From Ruegeria meonggei (GTDB taxonomy: Bacteria > Pseudomonadota > Alphaproteobacteria > Rhodobacterales > Rhodobacteraceae): a DNA stretch of 64,000 nt. The DNA lies in assembly GCF_900172215.1 (NCBI RefSeq), contig NZ_FWFP01000008.1, positions 148,161-212,160 on the forward strand, read 5' to 3'. This document shows, piece by piece, positions 17,405 through 25,884 of this stretch. The translations under genes were made by a program, and so were the position numbers. The number at the start of each line of letters is the position of its first letter. Within the stretch, counting starts at the first letter, position 1. The notes under the pieces were generated by a model. That model made no database searches and was not told the DNA's origin. It saw nothing but the letters and a program-made list of their open reading frames with translations.

Positions 17405-18118
17405 TCAAGACGCGGATTCACCTTCTGCGGCCTCACGATCCGCTCGGATACGGGCCAGCGCCTTACGCAACATCGGGATGCGATTGGGTCTAAAGCTTTC
17501 ATCTGTCACAGACATTTCGCCCATGCGATCCAGCCGAAAGACGCGGAAATCCTGCCTTAAATGGCACCAACTCAGCAACACGCTGGCACGGTCCATGTAA
17601 ACGATGCTCAGCGGGCTGACCCTTCGCCGGGTGTTGTCACCTTTCGCATCGGTATACGCAAATTCAATGGCCCGCTCATCCCAGGTGGCCTGACGCAGAT
17701 CAGCCACATTGATGGTCGGCTGGGGTGGGCGGTTAAGACGCGTAGCGGCCAGGACCGCGTGGCTCAGGCGATGCGACTGGCGTTGTGGCAGGCGGCCCTG
17801 CAGTTTGTGCAATACGGCGCTGGCCGCTTCGACGAGGCCGGGATCCCCGATGGATTGAACTTCGCGCAATCCCAGAACAAGGGCTTCCAGCTCATCGTCG
17901 GTAAACCCGAGCGGCGGCAGGGTTGCGTCTTCGATCAGGGTGAACCCAAAACCCGCCTCGCCATCTATCACGGCGCCCAGGCCACGCAGCGCATCTATAT
18001 CGCGGTGAACAGTGCGGGGTGAAACGCCCAGATCCTGCGCCAATTGGACCGAGGTTTTCGGCGACGAGCCCGAGCGCAGGGCTTGCATCAGTTGGAACAG
18101 GCGGGCGGTGCGGGACAT
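17405..18118 (-). CDS. YafY-type HTH/WYL transcriptional regulator
   Basis: The protein has 237 residues from ATG 18118 (MSRTARLFQLMQALRSG is the usual family start; a codon at 18157 would run into the divergent promoter). The HTH_11 domain reads TSVQLAQDLGVSPRTVHRDIDALRGLGAVIDG. A WYL-like ligand domain follows (AIEFAYTDAKGDNTRRRVSPLSIVYMDRASVLLSWCHLRQDFRVFRLDR). It is divergent from a GST gene, with a perfect palindrome in the 82-bp gap, so it very likely controls the GST and itself. The ligand is unknown. Confidence 0.88.
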   Translation of the reverse strand: MSRTARLFQLMQALRSGSSPKTSVQLAQDLGVSPRTVHRDIDALRGLGAVIDGEAGFGFTLIEDATLPPLGFTDDELEALVLGLREVQSIGDPGLVEAASAVLHKLQGRLPQRQSHRLSHAVLAATRLNRPPQPTINVADLRQATWDERAIEFAYTDAKGDNTRRRVSPLSIVYMDRASVLLSWCHLRQDFRVFRLDRMGEMSVTDESFRPNRIPMLRKALARIRADREAAEGESAS

Positions 18119-18137
18119 ATCGCAGACTACCCTAACC

Positions 18138-18160
18138 CTAATGACAGAAACTGTCATTAG
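18138..18160. promoter_or_regulatory. Palindromic operator between YafY-type regulator and GST gene
   Basis: CTAATGACAG-AAA-CTGTCATTAG is a perfect 10-bp inverted repeat with a 3-bp spacer. It lies 20 bp from the regulator start and 40 bp from the GST start, where it could repress both promoters. Confidence 0.75.
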
Positions 18161-18200
18161 TTACGGATACCCATCACTCATCCCAAAACCGGAGCCCCTG

Positions 18201-18899
18201 ATGTTGACCCTTCTGACCTACCCTTCTGCATTTGGCCTGTTCAGTGCCAGCCCCTTCTGCGTGAAAACCGCGTACATGCTGCAAAAATCCGGGCAAAACT
18301 GGCAGCGTTCAGACATGCTTGACCCCCGCAAGATGCCGCACCAGAAATTGCCGGTTCTGCGCACCCCCGAGCGTCTGTTGCCCGACAGTGACCTGATCCG
18401 AGACTGGCTTGAGGCGCAGGGTGCTGATTTCGACACAGGCCTGAGCGATGTACAAAAGGCCCAGTCGCGGGCTTTGATCCGCATGGCTGAAGAGCATCTG
18501 TATTTCCAGATCGTTCTGGATCGTTGGGGCAACGATGAAGTCTGGCCGATACTGTACGATACGTTTTTTACCGGGATCCCAGCGTTGATCCGCAGACCCG
18601 TTTCAAACTCGGTGCGCAAATCTGTTCTCAAGGGTATTGTCACGCAGGGTATTGGACGGTTCTCATTGGCTGAGCGTTTGGACAGGGTCGAACGCGATCT
18701 CGAAGCGATCTCGGCCTATCTCTGGCAATCGAGCTTCTTGTTGGGCGACCACCCCACCGCTGCAGATATGAGTGTCGGTCCAATTCTGGCCGCCATGCGC
18801 GCAACACCCGCAGATACCCCCCTGACCCGCCGGATCAAACAGGATAACCTGTTGAACAGTTACATAGACCGAGTGGAACAGGCGATCCCGTTGTCATGA
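18201..18899 (+). CDS. Glutathione S-transferase family protein
   Basis: The protein has 232 residues from ATG 18201. A thioredoxin-like N-terminal domain is visible: YPSAFGLFSASPFCVKTAYMLQKSG, then KMPHQKLPVLRTPERLLPDSDLIRDWLE, whose P-V-L and DS pair bind glutathione. The helical C-terminal domain contains LGDHPTAADMSVGPILAAM, the usual GST-C signature. The gene is divergent from the YafY-type regulator and overlaps the DUF1801 gene by four bases (ATGA), so a small stress or detoxification operon is likely. Confidence 0.88.
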   Translation: MLTLLTYPSAFGLFSASPFCVKTAYMLQKSGQNWQRSDMLDPRKMPHQKLPVLRTPERLLPDSDLIRDWLEAQGADFDTGLSDVQKAQSRALIRMAEEHLYFQIVLDRWGNDEVWPILYDTFFTGIPALIRRPVSNSVRKSVLKGIVTQGIGRFSLAERLDRVERDLEAISAYLWQSSFLLGDHPTAADMSVGPILAAMRATPADTPLTRRIKQDNLLNSYIDRVEQAIPLS

Positions 18900-19282
18900 C
18901 CCCCTTTGACGACCCCGCAGTCGAGGCCGCGTTCAACGCCTTCCCCCAGAGCACCCGCACGGGTGTTCTGGCATTGCGCGATCTGGTGCTTGAAACCGCC
19001 GGATCGCTACCGAAGGCGCGACCTTTGCAAGAGGCGCTGCGCTGGGGGCAACCTGCCTATCTGGCACCCAAAGGATCAACGATCCGATTGGGCGGGCACA
19101 AGGCTGCATCCTTTGCCCTGTTCGTCCATTGCCAAAGCCGGTTGATGGGTGATTTTACCTCGGCCTTTCCGGGTGAGGATCGGATCGACGGCAACCGGGC
19201 CATCTTGTTCGATGACCCGGGTCAGATCGACAACACCCGTCACGGCTGGTTGATTGCGCGGGCGCTGACCTATCACTTCTGA
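18896..19282 (+). CDS. DUF1801 (YdhG-like) domain protein
   Basis: The protein has 128 residues. The pattern ALRDLVLETAGSLPKARPLQEALRWGQPAYLAPKGSTIRLG is that of DUF1801, a small fold with no settled function. It is translationally coupled to the GST gene (ATGA). Its 3' end overlaps the convergent rnr gene by ten bases. Confidence 0.82.
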   Translation: MTPFDDPAVEAAFNAFPQSTRTGVLALRDLVLETAGSLPKARPLQEALRWGQPAYLAPKGSTIRLGGHKAASFALFVHCQSRLMGDFTSAFPGEDRIDGNRAILFDDPGQIDNTRHGWLIARALTYHF

Positions 19283-21531
19283 CGGCGCTTGCGTTCCACT
19301 TTACGTTTGATCTTGTCTTTCTTGCGCTTGGTGCTGACCGCCTTGCGCCGGGTTGGTCGGCCCTTTGATCCGCGTCCGCGCGGCAGGGCCTGATCATCGA
19401 TTGACAATAGTTCCAACTCTAACCCGCCGGTCACTGGGGTGGCGGCGGTCAGACGCACCGTGACCCGTTGACCAATCGCAATGGTCAGACCGGTATCTGA
19501 CCCCATCAGCGTGCCGGCCTCGCTGTCGAAATGAAAGAACTCGCGACCCAATGATCGCACTGGCACCAGCCCGTCCGCTCCGGTTTCGTCCATCTTCACA
19601 AATGCCCCGAACCGGGCAATGCCGCTGATCCGGCCTGAGAATTCATTGCCCACCCGCTCGCTCAGATAGGCGGCCAAGTAGCGGTCGGTCGTATCACGCT
19701 CGGCCATCATCGAACGGCGCTCGGTGTCCGAGATATGGGTGGCGGTTTCGTCCAGCCGGTCGATTTCATCCTCTGTCAGACCATCGGTGCCCCAGCCATG
19801 GGCCGAGATCAGCGCTCGGTGCACGATCAGGTCGGCATAACGGCGGATAGGCGAAGTGAAATGCGCATAGTTCCGTAGCGCCAGCCCGAAATGGCCGAAG
19901 TTTTCCGCGTTGTAATAAGCCTGCGCCATTGACCGCAATGTGCTGAGGTTGATCAGCTCTGCATCCTCGGTCCCGGCGGCGGCGTTCAGCAGCGCGTTCA
20001 GATGGCGGGTCTGCAACACCTGCCCTTTGGCAAGGTTCAGCCCGGCCGCCTGCGCCGTTTCCCGCAGGCTTGCCAGTTTCTCCTGCGCAGGTTCCTCGTG
20101 GACACGGAACAGCAAAGGTCTGCGTTTCGCGATCAGCGTTTCAGCGGCGGCCACGTTGGCGAGGATCATAAACTCTTCGATAAGTTTATGTGCATCCAGG
20201 CGATCCCGAAAAGCCACGCTTTCGACCTCACCCGCATCGCTGAGGATGATCTTGCGCTCGGGCAGGTCCAACTCCAGCGGTTGCCGCTCTGACCGCGCCT
20301 TTTTCAACGCGGCATAGGCGGCATAAAGCGGGTTCAGCACCGGGTCCAGCAAAGGTCCGGTCCGGTCGTTGGGATTGCCGTCAATCGCATCCTGCACCTC
20401 GGCATAGTGCAGCGACGCGGCCGAGCGCATCAGCCCCCGCACGAACCGGTGACCGATCTTGTTTCCGTCGGCGTCGATCTGCATTCGCACGGCGATACAA
20501 GCACGTGGGACGCCCTCGTGCAGTGAACACAGGTCCCCCGACAACCGGTCGGGCAGCATCGGCACCACGCGGTCGGGGAAATAGCTGGAATTGCCGCGCT
20601 TGCGGGCCTCACGGTCCAACGCGGTGCCGGGCTGCACATAGGCAGCGACATCCGCGATAGCGACCCAGATCACATGCCCACCCGGGTTTTTGGCGTCATC
20701 ATCGGCATGGGCGTAACAAGCATCATCATGATCCCGCGCGTCCGAAGGGTCGATGGTCAGCAGCGGCATGTCCCGCAGATCTTCGCGCCCTTTCAGGCCA
20801 ACGGGCTTGGCCTTGTCGGCCTCATCTATCACTTTGTCCGGGAAATCATCCGGAATCCCGTGCTGATGGATCGAGATCAGCGACACCGCCTTGGGCGCCG
20901 ACGGATCGCCCAGCCGTTCGACAATGCGCGCGCGGGGCAAGCCCATGCGGTTCTTCGGCCCGGCCTGCTCGGCCTCGACCAATTCGCCATCCTGTGCCCC
21001 GTGCACCGCCCCGTCATGGACCAGCCATTCGGTTGATCCGGCCTTGTCGATAGGAACGATCCGACCGCCCTCGGCCCCTTTGCGGAAGATTCCCACGATA
21101 CGGCGCGGGTTGGACCCGATACGGCGGATCAGGCGGGCCTCGTAATTGTGGTCTTCCTCCTGCACCACGGTCAGCCGGGCCAGGATACGGTCGCCTTCGC
21201 CCAACGCCGGATCGCTGGCGCGGGTGATCATCAACACGACGGGCTCGACCCCCTCGCCATGCCATTCCAGCGGGCGCGCAAACAAATCGCCATCCGCGTT
21301 GGGGGCCTTGATCTGTAACACGCTGACAGGCGGCAACCGGTCGGGATCGCGGTAGCTGCGCTTGCGTTTTTCCAAATGACCTTCGGCCTCAAGCTCTTTG
21401 AGAATACGCTTCAGGTCGATACGGTCAGCGCCTTTGATCCCAAAGGCTTTGGCGATATCGCGTTTCGAGGTCAGGGTGGGGTTCGCCGAGATCCAGTCCA
21501 GGATCTCTTGCTTGGTGGGGATGCGAGTCAT
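19273..21531 (-). CDS. rnr: Ribonuclease R
   Basis: The protein has 752 residues. A winged-helix start (TKQEILDWISANPTLTSKRDIAKAFGIKG) leads into cold-shock-like RNA-binding domains. The RNB catalytic centre contains LTIDPSDARDHDDACYA, whose aspartates hold the magnesium. The middle is typical (LIEEFMILANVAAAE, HFTSPIRRYADLIVHR). A C-terminal S1 domain (NEFSGRISGIARFGAFVKMDETGADGL) and a lysine/arginine-rich tail complete it. It is a 3'-5' exoribonuclease that degrades structured RNA and helps quality control of rRNA and mRNA. Confidence 0.97.
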   Translation of the reverse strand: MTRIPTKQEILDWISANPTLTSKRDIAKAFGIKGADRIDLKRILKELEAEGHLEKRKRSYRDPDRLPPVSVLQIKAPNADGDLFARPLEWHGEGVEPVVLMITRASDPALGEGDRILARLTVVQEEDHNYEARLIRRIGSNPRRIVGIFRKGAEGGRIVPIDKAGSTEWLVHDGAVHGAQDGELVEAEQAGPKNRMGLPRARIVERLGDPSAPKAVSLISIHQHGIPDDFPDKVIDEADKAKPVGLKGREDLRDMPLLTIDPSDARDHDDACYAHADDDAKNPGGHVIWVAIADVAAYVQPGTALDREARKRGNSSYFPDRVVPMLPDRLSGDLCSLHEGVPRACIAVRMQIDADGNKIGHRFVRGLMRSAASLHYAEVQDAIDGNPNDRTGPLLDPVLNPLYAAYAALKKARSERQPLELDLPERKIILSDAGEVESVAFRDRLDAHKLIEEFMILANVAAAETLIAKRRPLLFRVHEEPAQEKLASLRETAQAAGLNLAKGQVLQTRHLNALLNAAAGTEDAELINLSTLRSMAQAYYNAENFGHFGLALRNYAHFTSPIRRYADLIVHRALISAHGWGTDGLTEDEIDRLDETATHISDTERRSMMAERDTTDRYLAAYLSERVGNEFSGRISGIARFGAFVKMDETGADGLVPVRSLGREFFHFDSEAGTLMGSDTGLTIAIGQRVTVRLTAATPVTGGLELELLSIDDQALPRGRGSKGRPTRRKAVSTKRKKDKIKRKVERKRRQK

Positions 21532-21588
21532 GCCCTTGGCCTAGCACGGGTGTGCGACGGCGTCATGACCAAAAAGCGCCCCCTCGAG

Positions 21589-22164
21589 TCAGGAATTCAG
21601 ATCGTCCACCGTGTCGACGTCGCGCAGATGATCCAGAAAGGCCACGCGGCCCCCCGAAACCGAAGCCAGCGTATCTGCCAGAGCATGTTTCGTAGACCAT
21701 CGCACATCTCGAAACAGGCTTTGTGGCAAAGCACCAAAGCGCTGCGCACCAACGAGCCAGTAACCCCCGTCCGGGGCCGGGCCAAACACCATCTGCGCTG
21801 ACCCCAGCCCTTTGAATGCCTGCGCGATATGACCGCGTGTGATACCGGGAATATCCGCACCGATCAGGCAAACCGGCCCGTTCGGCATGGCGCGCAGCAT
21901 CCGACCCATCCGATCGCCCAGATCGCCCTGCCCCTGCGCCGCGCGGGGCAGGTCTGCGGGCCAGATACGGCTGGTCAAACCCTCGCGATCCGGTGACACC
22001 GCCAACACGATATGCCACCGCGGATCGCGCAGCCGCCGGATCAGCGACCGGGTCTGGTGCCTGAACCACCAGGCCGCGCCAACCATGCCGATATCCCGCC
22101 CCAGCCGAGTCTTGACCCGGCCCGGTCGTGGTTCCTTGACCATGATGACCAAAGTACGCTGCAT
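21589..22164 (-). CDS. Glycosyltransferase A-fold protein (TIGR04282/DUF2064)
   Basis: The protein has 191 residues. It opens with LVIMVKEPRPGRVKTRLGRDIG, the P-loop-like start of TIGR04282 proteins. GPVCLIGADIPGITRGHIAQAF contains the nucleotide-sugar DxD-like element, and VFGPAPDGGYWLVG is also conserved. The family is related to cofactor-type nucleotidyl/glycosyl transferases, and some members occur with arsenosugar genes; no such partners are present here, so the substrate is open. It lies three bases after dapE on the same strand. Confidence 0.8.
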   Translation of the reverse strand: MQRTLVIMVKEPRPGRVKTRLGRDIGMVGAAWWFRHQTRSLIRRLRDPRWHIVLAVSPDREGLTSRIWPADLPRAAQGQGDLGDRMGRMLRAMPNGPVCLIGADIPGITRGHIAQAFKGLGSAQMVFGPAPDGGYWLVGAQRFGALPQSLFRDVRWSTKHALADTLASVSGGRVAFLDHLRDVDTVDDLNS

Positions 22165-22167
22165 GGA

Positions 22168-23307
22168 TCAGGCAAAGTAATCCCGCAGGATGCGCGTATA
22201 TATCGCCTTGAGCTGTTCGATCTGCGCCACCTCAACGCATTCGTCCACCTGATGCATGGTGCGGCCAACAAGGCCAAACTCGACCACCGGGCAATGGGAC
22301 TTGACGAACCGCGCGTCAGACGTGCCCCCCGTAGTGGACATTTCAGGCGCAACTCCTGTTTCATCCTCAACCGCCTTGCCCACGAGATCGGACAATGGCC
22401 CCGGCGGTGTCAAAAAGCTTTCGCCCGAAATCTTGATACGAACCGCCACCTCGACATCGCAGGCATCGGCCACGCTTTGCGCCTTGGCCCGTAACCACGT
22501 GCTGAGTTCGGCCCCGGACTGCAGATCGTTGAACCGGATGTTTATCGTCCCGCTGCACTGCGCAGGGATCACATTGGTAGCCGTGTTCCCGGTGTCGATA
22601 TTGACGACCGCCAGGGTCGACGCATCGAAATGGTCCGAGCCCTGATCCAGTTCATGACTGGCCAGGTCGTGCATCAGGCGCGCCATAGCGGGCAGTGGGT
22701 TTTTGGCCCGGTGCGGATAGGCTGAATGGCCCTGTACCCCGGTCACGGTGAACCAGGCGGTCATCGACCCGCGCCGGCCGATCTTCATCATCTCACCCAT
22801 TGTGTTAGGGCAGGTCGGTTCACCGACCAGACAAACTGACATCCGCTCATCGGCGCCGTCCATGTAGTCCAGCAGGGCCGTGGTGCCGTGCAGCGCATCG
22901 CCCTCCTCATCGCCGGTGAGCGTCAGAATGACCGCCCCGTCCGGCGGCGTGTCGCGTACGAAATCCACAGCTGCGGCAGCAAATGCCGCCACCCCGGACT
23001 TCATATCGGTTGTCCCACGGCCGTACATCACACCATCGCGTATCGCGGCCCCGAAAGGAGGCATGGTCCAGGCGGCCTCGTCCCCGACTGGCACAACATC
23101 GGTGTGCCCGTTGAATCCAAAGCTGCGCGCATGACCCTTTTCGCCCCACCGGGCAAACAGGTTGCTGACACCACCGCGATCCACACGAGTGCAATCAAAC
23201 CCCGCATCCGACAACAACGCCTCAAGCCGCACCAAAGCGCCGCCCTCTTCGGGTGTGACCGATGGGCAACGGATCAGGTCTGCCGTCAACTGTACCGGAT
23301 CTGTCAT
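22168..23307 (-). CDS. dapE: Succinyl-diaminopimelate desuccinylase
   Basis: The protein has 379 residues from ATG 23307 ([23 protein letters not shown]). The zinc ligands are in place: [30 protein letters not shown], and the C-terminal [10 protein letters not shown] histidine. The [12 protein letters not shown] motif binds substrate. It releases succinate to give LL-diaminopimelate, the step that follows DapC in the succinylase lysine/murein route. dapD lies 3.7 kb away on the same strand. Confidence 0.95.
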   Translation of the reverse strand: MTDPVQLTADLIRCPSVTPEEGGALVRLEALLSDAGFDCTRVDRGGVSNLFARWGEKGHARSFGFNGHTDVVPVGDEAAWTMPPFGAAIRDGVMYGRGTTDMKSGVAAFAAAAVDFVRDTPPDGAVILTLTGDEEGDALHGTTALLDYMDGADERMSVCLVGEPTCPNTMGEMMKIGRRGSMTAWFTVTGVQGHSAYPHRAKNPLPAMARLMHDLASHELDQGSDHFDASTLAVVNIDTGNTATNVIPAQCSGTINIRFNDLQSGAELSTWLRAKAQSVADACDVEVAVRIKISGESFLTPPGPLSDLVGKAVEDETGVAPEMSTTGGTSDARFVKSHCPVVEFGLVGRTMHQVDECVEVAQIEQLKAIYTRILRDYFA

Positions 23308-23515
23308 GATGTGGCCCTTTGGTTCATTCGCACGCAGGTTCGCGTACAGATTCAACGAATTGGGCGGATTGCCAACCCCCGTGGTCCCGATTTCAGACGC
23401 TTTTTTCCGTTTGTACCGAATTGATACGTCAATAAAACATGACGCTTTACCCTGCGCGCATCTTGCTGGAGTAATCAAAATCGCGTTAGAGGGCCGCGAA
23501 ACAGGTAAATTACCA

Positions 23516-24574
23516 ATGACTCGCGCCCTTTGCATATGGATCTGCCTGGCGGTTGCCACATTAGCGCAGCAAATCCAGGCTCAGACACTGACGGTCACCA
23601 CAGTGACACGCCCACCGTTTTCTTATGTTGAAGACGGGGCGCAGGCGGGATTCTCAATGGATCTGTTAGAGGCTCTGGCCGAGGCGCTGAACTGGGAGTA
23701 CTCGGTCACCCGGGTCGAAGGGTTCAACGAAATGCTGGGGGCCGTTCAGGATGGCACCGCTGATCTGGCCATCGCCAATATCTCGATCACTGCCTCGCGT
23801 GAGACGCAGATGGACTTTACCCAGCCGATCTTTGAGGCCGGCCTGCAGATCATGATCCCGTCCGCGGCCACGCGCAGTCCATCTCTGCTGCAGGCGCTGC
23901 TGTCGGTCGAGCTGTTCATCGCCATCGGGCTGGCCTTTGCCATTTTGCTGGGCGGCGGGATGCTGATGTGGGGGTTCGAACGGCGCGCGCAGCCCTATTT
24001 CGACCGCAAACTGAACGAGGCGTGGTTTCCATCCTTCTGGTGGGCCCTCAATCTGGTGGTCAATGGCGGGTTCGAAGAACGGATGCCCCGGACTCCCTTT
24101 GGCCGATTGCTGGGCGTCATTCTGGTTGTGTCCTCGCTGTTCATCGTTTCGGTCTTCACTGCGCGGATCACCTCGGTCATGACCGTGGACGCCATCACCG
24201 GTAACGTGAATTCTGTCAACGATCTGTACGGCAAGCAGGTTGGGACAATTTCTGACTCAACCGCTGCCAGTTTCCTGAACCGGCGCGAGATTGAGTTTTC
24301 CAGCTATGAAGATCTGGATCAGATGCTGACCGCTTTCAAGGATGAGCAGTTGGACGCTGTGGTGTTCGACGCACCAATCCTGTCCTACTATGCCGCGCAT
24401 GAGGGGCGCCGGATCGCATCCGTCACCGGAGGCGTGTTCCTGCGTGAAAACTATGGCATCGCGTTCCCCACCGGATCGCCTCTGGTCGAGGACGTCAATC
24501 AGGCCCTGCTGGCCCTACGCGAAGACGGCACCTATGACGAGATTTACCGCAAGTGGTTCGGCGCGCGGAACTAA
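23516..24574 (+). CDS. Ionotropic glutamate receptor-like ligand-gated channel (substrate-binding domain split by pore)
   Basis: The protein has 352 residues, with a signal peptide to about residue 22 ([19 protein letters not shown]). The first binding lobe reads [37 protein letters not shown]. It is interrupted by a pore module: M1 ([21 protein letters not shown]), a re-entrant loop ([21 protein letters not shown]) and M2 ([28 protein letters not shown]). The second lobe then follows ([17 protein letters not shown] to [15 protein letters not shown]). This S1-M1-P-M2-S2 order is that of GluR0-type receptors, not of a soluble transport protein. The M2 end, [11 protein letters not shown], resembles the eukaryotic SYTANLAAF gate motif. 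Ion selectivity cannot be told; the K+ filter TVGYG is absent. Confidence 0.82.
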   Translation: MTRALCIWICLAVATLAQQIQAQTLTVTTVTRPPFSYVEDGAQAGFSMDLLEALAEALNWEYSVTRVEGFNEMLGAVQDGTADLAIANISITASRETQMDFTQPIFEAGLQIMIPSAATRSPSLLQALLSVELFIAIGLAFAILLGGGMLMWGFERRAQPYFDRKLNEAWFPSFWWALNLVVNGGFEERMPRTPFGRLLGVILVVSSLFIVSVFTARITSVMTVDAITGNVNSVNDLYGKQVGTISDSTAASFLNRREIEFSSYEDLDQMLTAFKDEQLDAVVFDAPILSYYAAHEGRRIASVTGGVFLRENYGIAFPTGSPLVEDVNQALLALREDGTYDEIYRKWFGARN

Positions 24575-24915
24575 GCGGTCTCTTCATCCCCGAAAAACGG
24601 CGTCATCTGCGCGACGATCACTGCGTTTTCGTCCAGCGCCCGCTGCATCAACGCCCGCTCATCGGGATCGATTTCATGCCCTTGTGCCTCACGCTCGGCC
24701 AATGTGCCATAACCAGTGACATCCAGCGGTGCGGTATCGGCCTGTTTCAGGATCGCCACGGTTTCACGCACGGCCTCTGCCTCGTCCACGCCACTGGCAA
24801 AACATATCAGCGCCGCCCCGGTCGCGCCTTTGGGCAGGCCATCGCCGTCTTTGCGGCCGATTTGCACAAGCAGGGTGTAAACTTGCTGACGAGAAGGCTT
24901 CTTTTGCTTTTCCAT
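24571..24915 (-). CDS. Hypothetical protein, no family recognised
   Basis: The protein has 114 residues from ATG 24915; an ATG at 24927 is an alternative and neither has a good ribosome site. It is soluble, acidic toward the C-terminus and predicted mostly helical, with [23 protein letters not shown] and [21 protein letters not shown]. There is no signal peptide, cysteine cluster or known motif. It overlaps the end of the convergent receptor gene by four bases and diverges from the cupin gene. Codon use is like its neighbours, and the helices are regular, so it is probably real. Confidence 0.6.
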   Translation of the reverse strand: MEKQKKPSRQQVYTLLVQIGRKDGDGLPKGATGAALICFASGVDEAEAVRETVAILKQADTAPLDVTGYGTLAEREAQGHEIDPDERALMQRALDENAVIVAQMTPFFGDEETA

Positions 24916-25031
24916 GCAGGGGGCCATAGCGGCGCACCTGTGCGCGGTCAAGCACCCGCCAATTGCAAGGTCAGGTCCGCCCGGTCATAGTACCCGCGTA
25001 ACCCTTCCCAAATCCTTTTAAGGACGCCGTT

Positions 25032-25367
25032 ATGCCCTATCCAGGTTTCATTACCAGTTTCCCAAGCCTTGACGTCCCGTTTCCCGAGGACGTGGTACAG
25101 ACAGCGGTCATCAGATCCGATGCCGGGCTGGTGGCGTTCTTCACGTTTCTCCAGGATTTCGAACTGCCGCTGCATTCCCACAAAGCGCAGTGGGGCACCG
25201 TGATCGAAGGCGAGATAGAGCTGACCATCGGCGACGACACCCGCATCTATCGCCGCGGGGACAGCTACTCGATACCGGCTGGTGTTGAACATGGCGGCAA
25301 AATCAAAGCCGGATCGCGGGTGATTGACGTGTTTGAAGAACCCGACCGCTATCCGATCAAGGGATAA
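25032..25367 (+). CDS. Small cupin-domain protein
   Basis: The protein has 111 residues and is a single cupin barrel. Motif 1 reads LPLHSHKAQWGTVIEGEIELTIG (two His and Glu as metal ligands). Motif 2 reads YRRGDSYSIPAGVEHGGKIKAG (the last His). Such small cupins bind metals or small ligands; the function here is unknown. A terminator follows at 25382-25412. Confidence 0.8.
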   Translation: MPYPGFITSFPSLDVPFPEDVVQTAVIRSDAGLVAFFTFLQDFELPLHSHKAQWGTVIEGEIELTIGDDTRIYRRGDSYSIPAGVEHGGKIKAGSRVIDVFEEPDRYPIKG

Positions 25368-25381
25368 GCCGCGAACGAAAA

Positions 25382-25412
25382 AGGGCTGCCGCGGTATGCG
25401 CTGCAGCCCTGT
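25382..25412 (-). terminator. Intrinsic terminator, usable on both strands; original dapD terminator
   Basis: AGGGCTGC / GCAGCCCT form an 8-bp stem. On the minus strand the stem is followed by TTTTT, which is the correct side for a gene such as the dapD remnant immediately upstream. On the plus strand GTTTAATT follows, so it may also end the cupin transcript. Confidence 0.75.
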
Positions 25413-25430
25413 TTAATTCTCGCGAGAGCG

Positions 25431-25649
25431 TTAGTCGCGCAGCAGTTCGTTGATCCCGGTTTTCGAGCGGGTTCTTTCGTCCACCCGCTTCACGATCACC
25501 GCGCAATACAGACTGACATTGTTCTTGGACGGCATCGAACCAGCAACAACCACCGAATAGGGTGGCACTTCGCCATTCATGATCTCTCCGGTTTCCCGGT
25601 CCACGATCTTGGTGGACTGACCGTTAAAGATACCCCTTCCCAGAACCGA
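25431..25649 (-). pseudogene. dapD: Duplicated 3' end of dapD (remnant)
   Basis: The last 72 codons plus stop of dapD are repeated here. By eye 64 of the 72 residues match the intact gene (from [17 protein letters not shown] to [11 protein letters not shown]). The similarity stops abruptly at 25649; upstream the frame continues as unrelated residues and even runs into the next gene, so no functional start exists. The hexapeptide repeats and most of the protein are missing. The remnant, not the intact gene, sits beside the terminator, so it marks the old position of the dapD end. Confidence 0.85.
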
Positions 25650-25828
25650 TTCTTGATACCTTGCGAAAAAGACACAATCCAGCCGCAATCTCCTCTCCGG
25701 GGGATTGACACGAATCTCTGCAAGAATCCGCAAGGTTGAATATGGCAGCCTTTTGCCGACACTTCGCGCATCTGTGCGCGGGTTTTGGCTGAACGCTGCA
25801 CCGCTGACCCGAGCCGTTACACGCTGAA

Positions 25829-25841
25829 AAGAACGGTTCTT
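25829..25841. promoter_or_regulatory. Palindrome upstream of the Gly-Glu-Ser repeat gene
   Basis: AAGAAC-G-GTTCTT is a perfect 6-bp inverted repeat 44 bases before the ATG at 25885, inside the probable promoter. It could be an operator; no regulator is encoded nearby. Confidence 0.35.
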
Positions 25842-25884
25842 AAAATGACCGCACTTTAAAATTATTTTTGAGAGGGAAAGTTCG

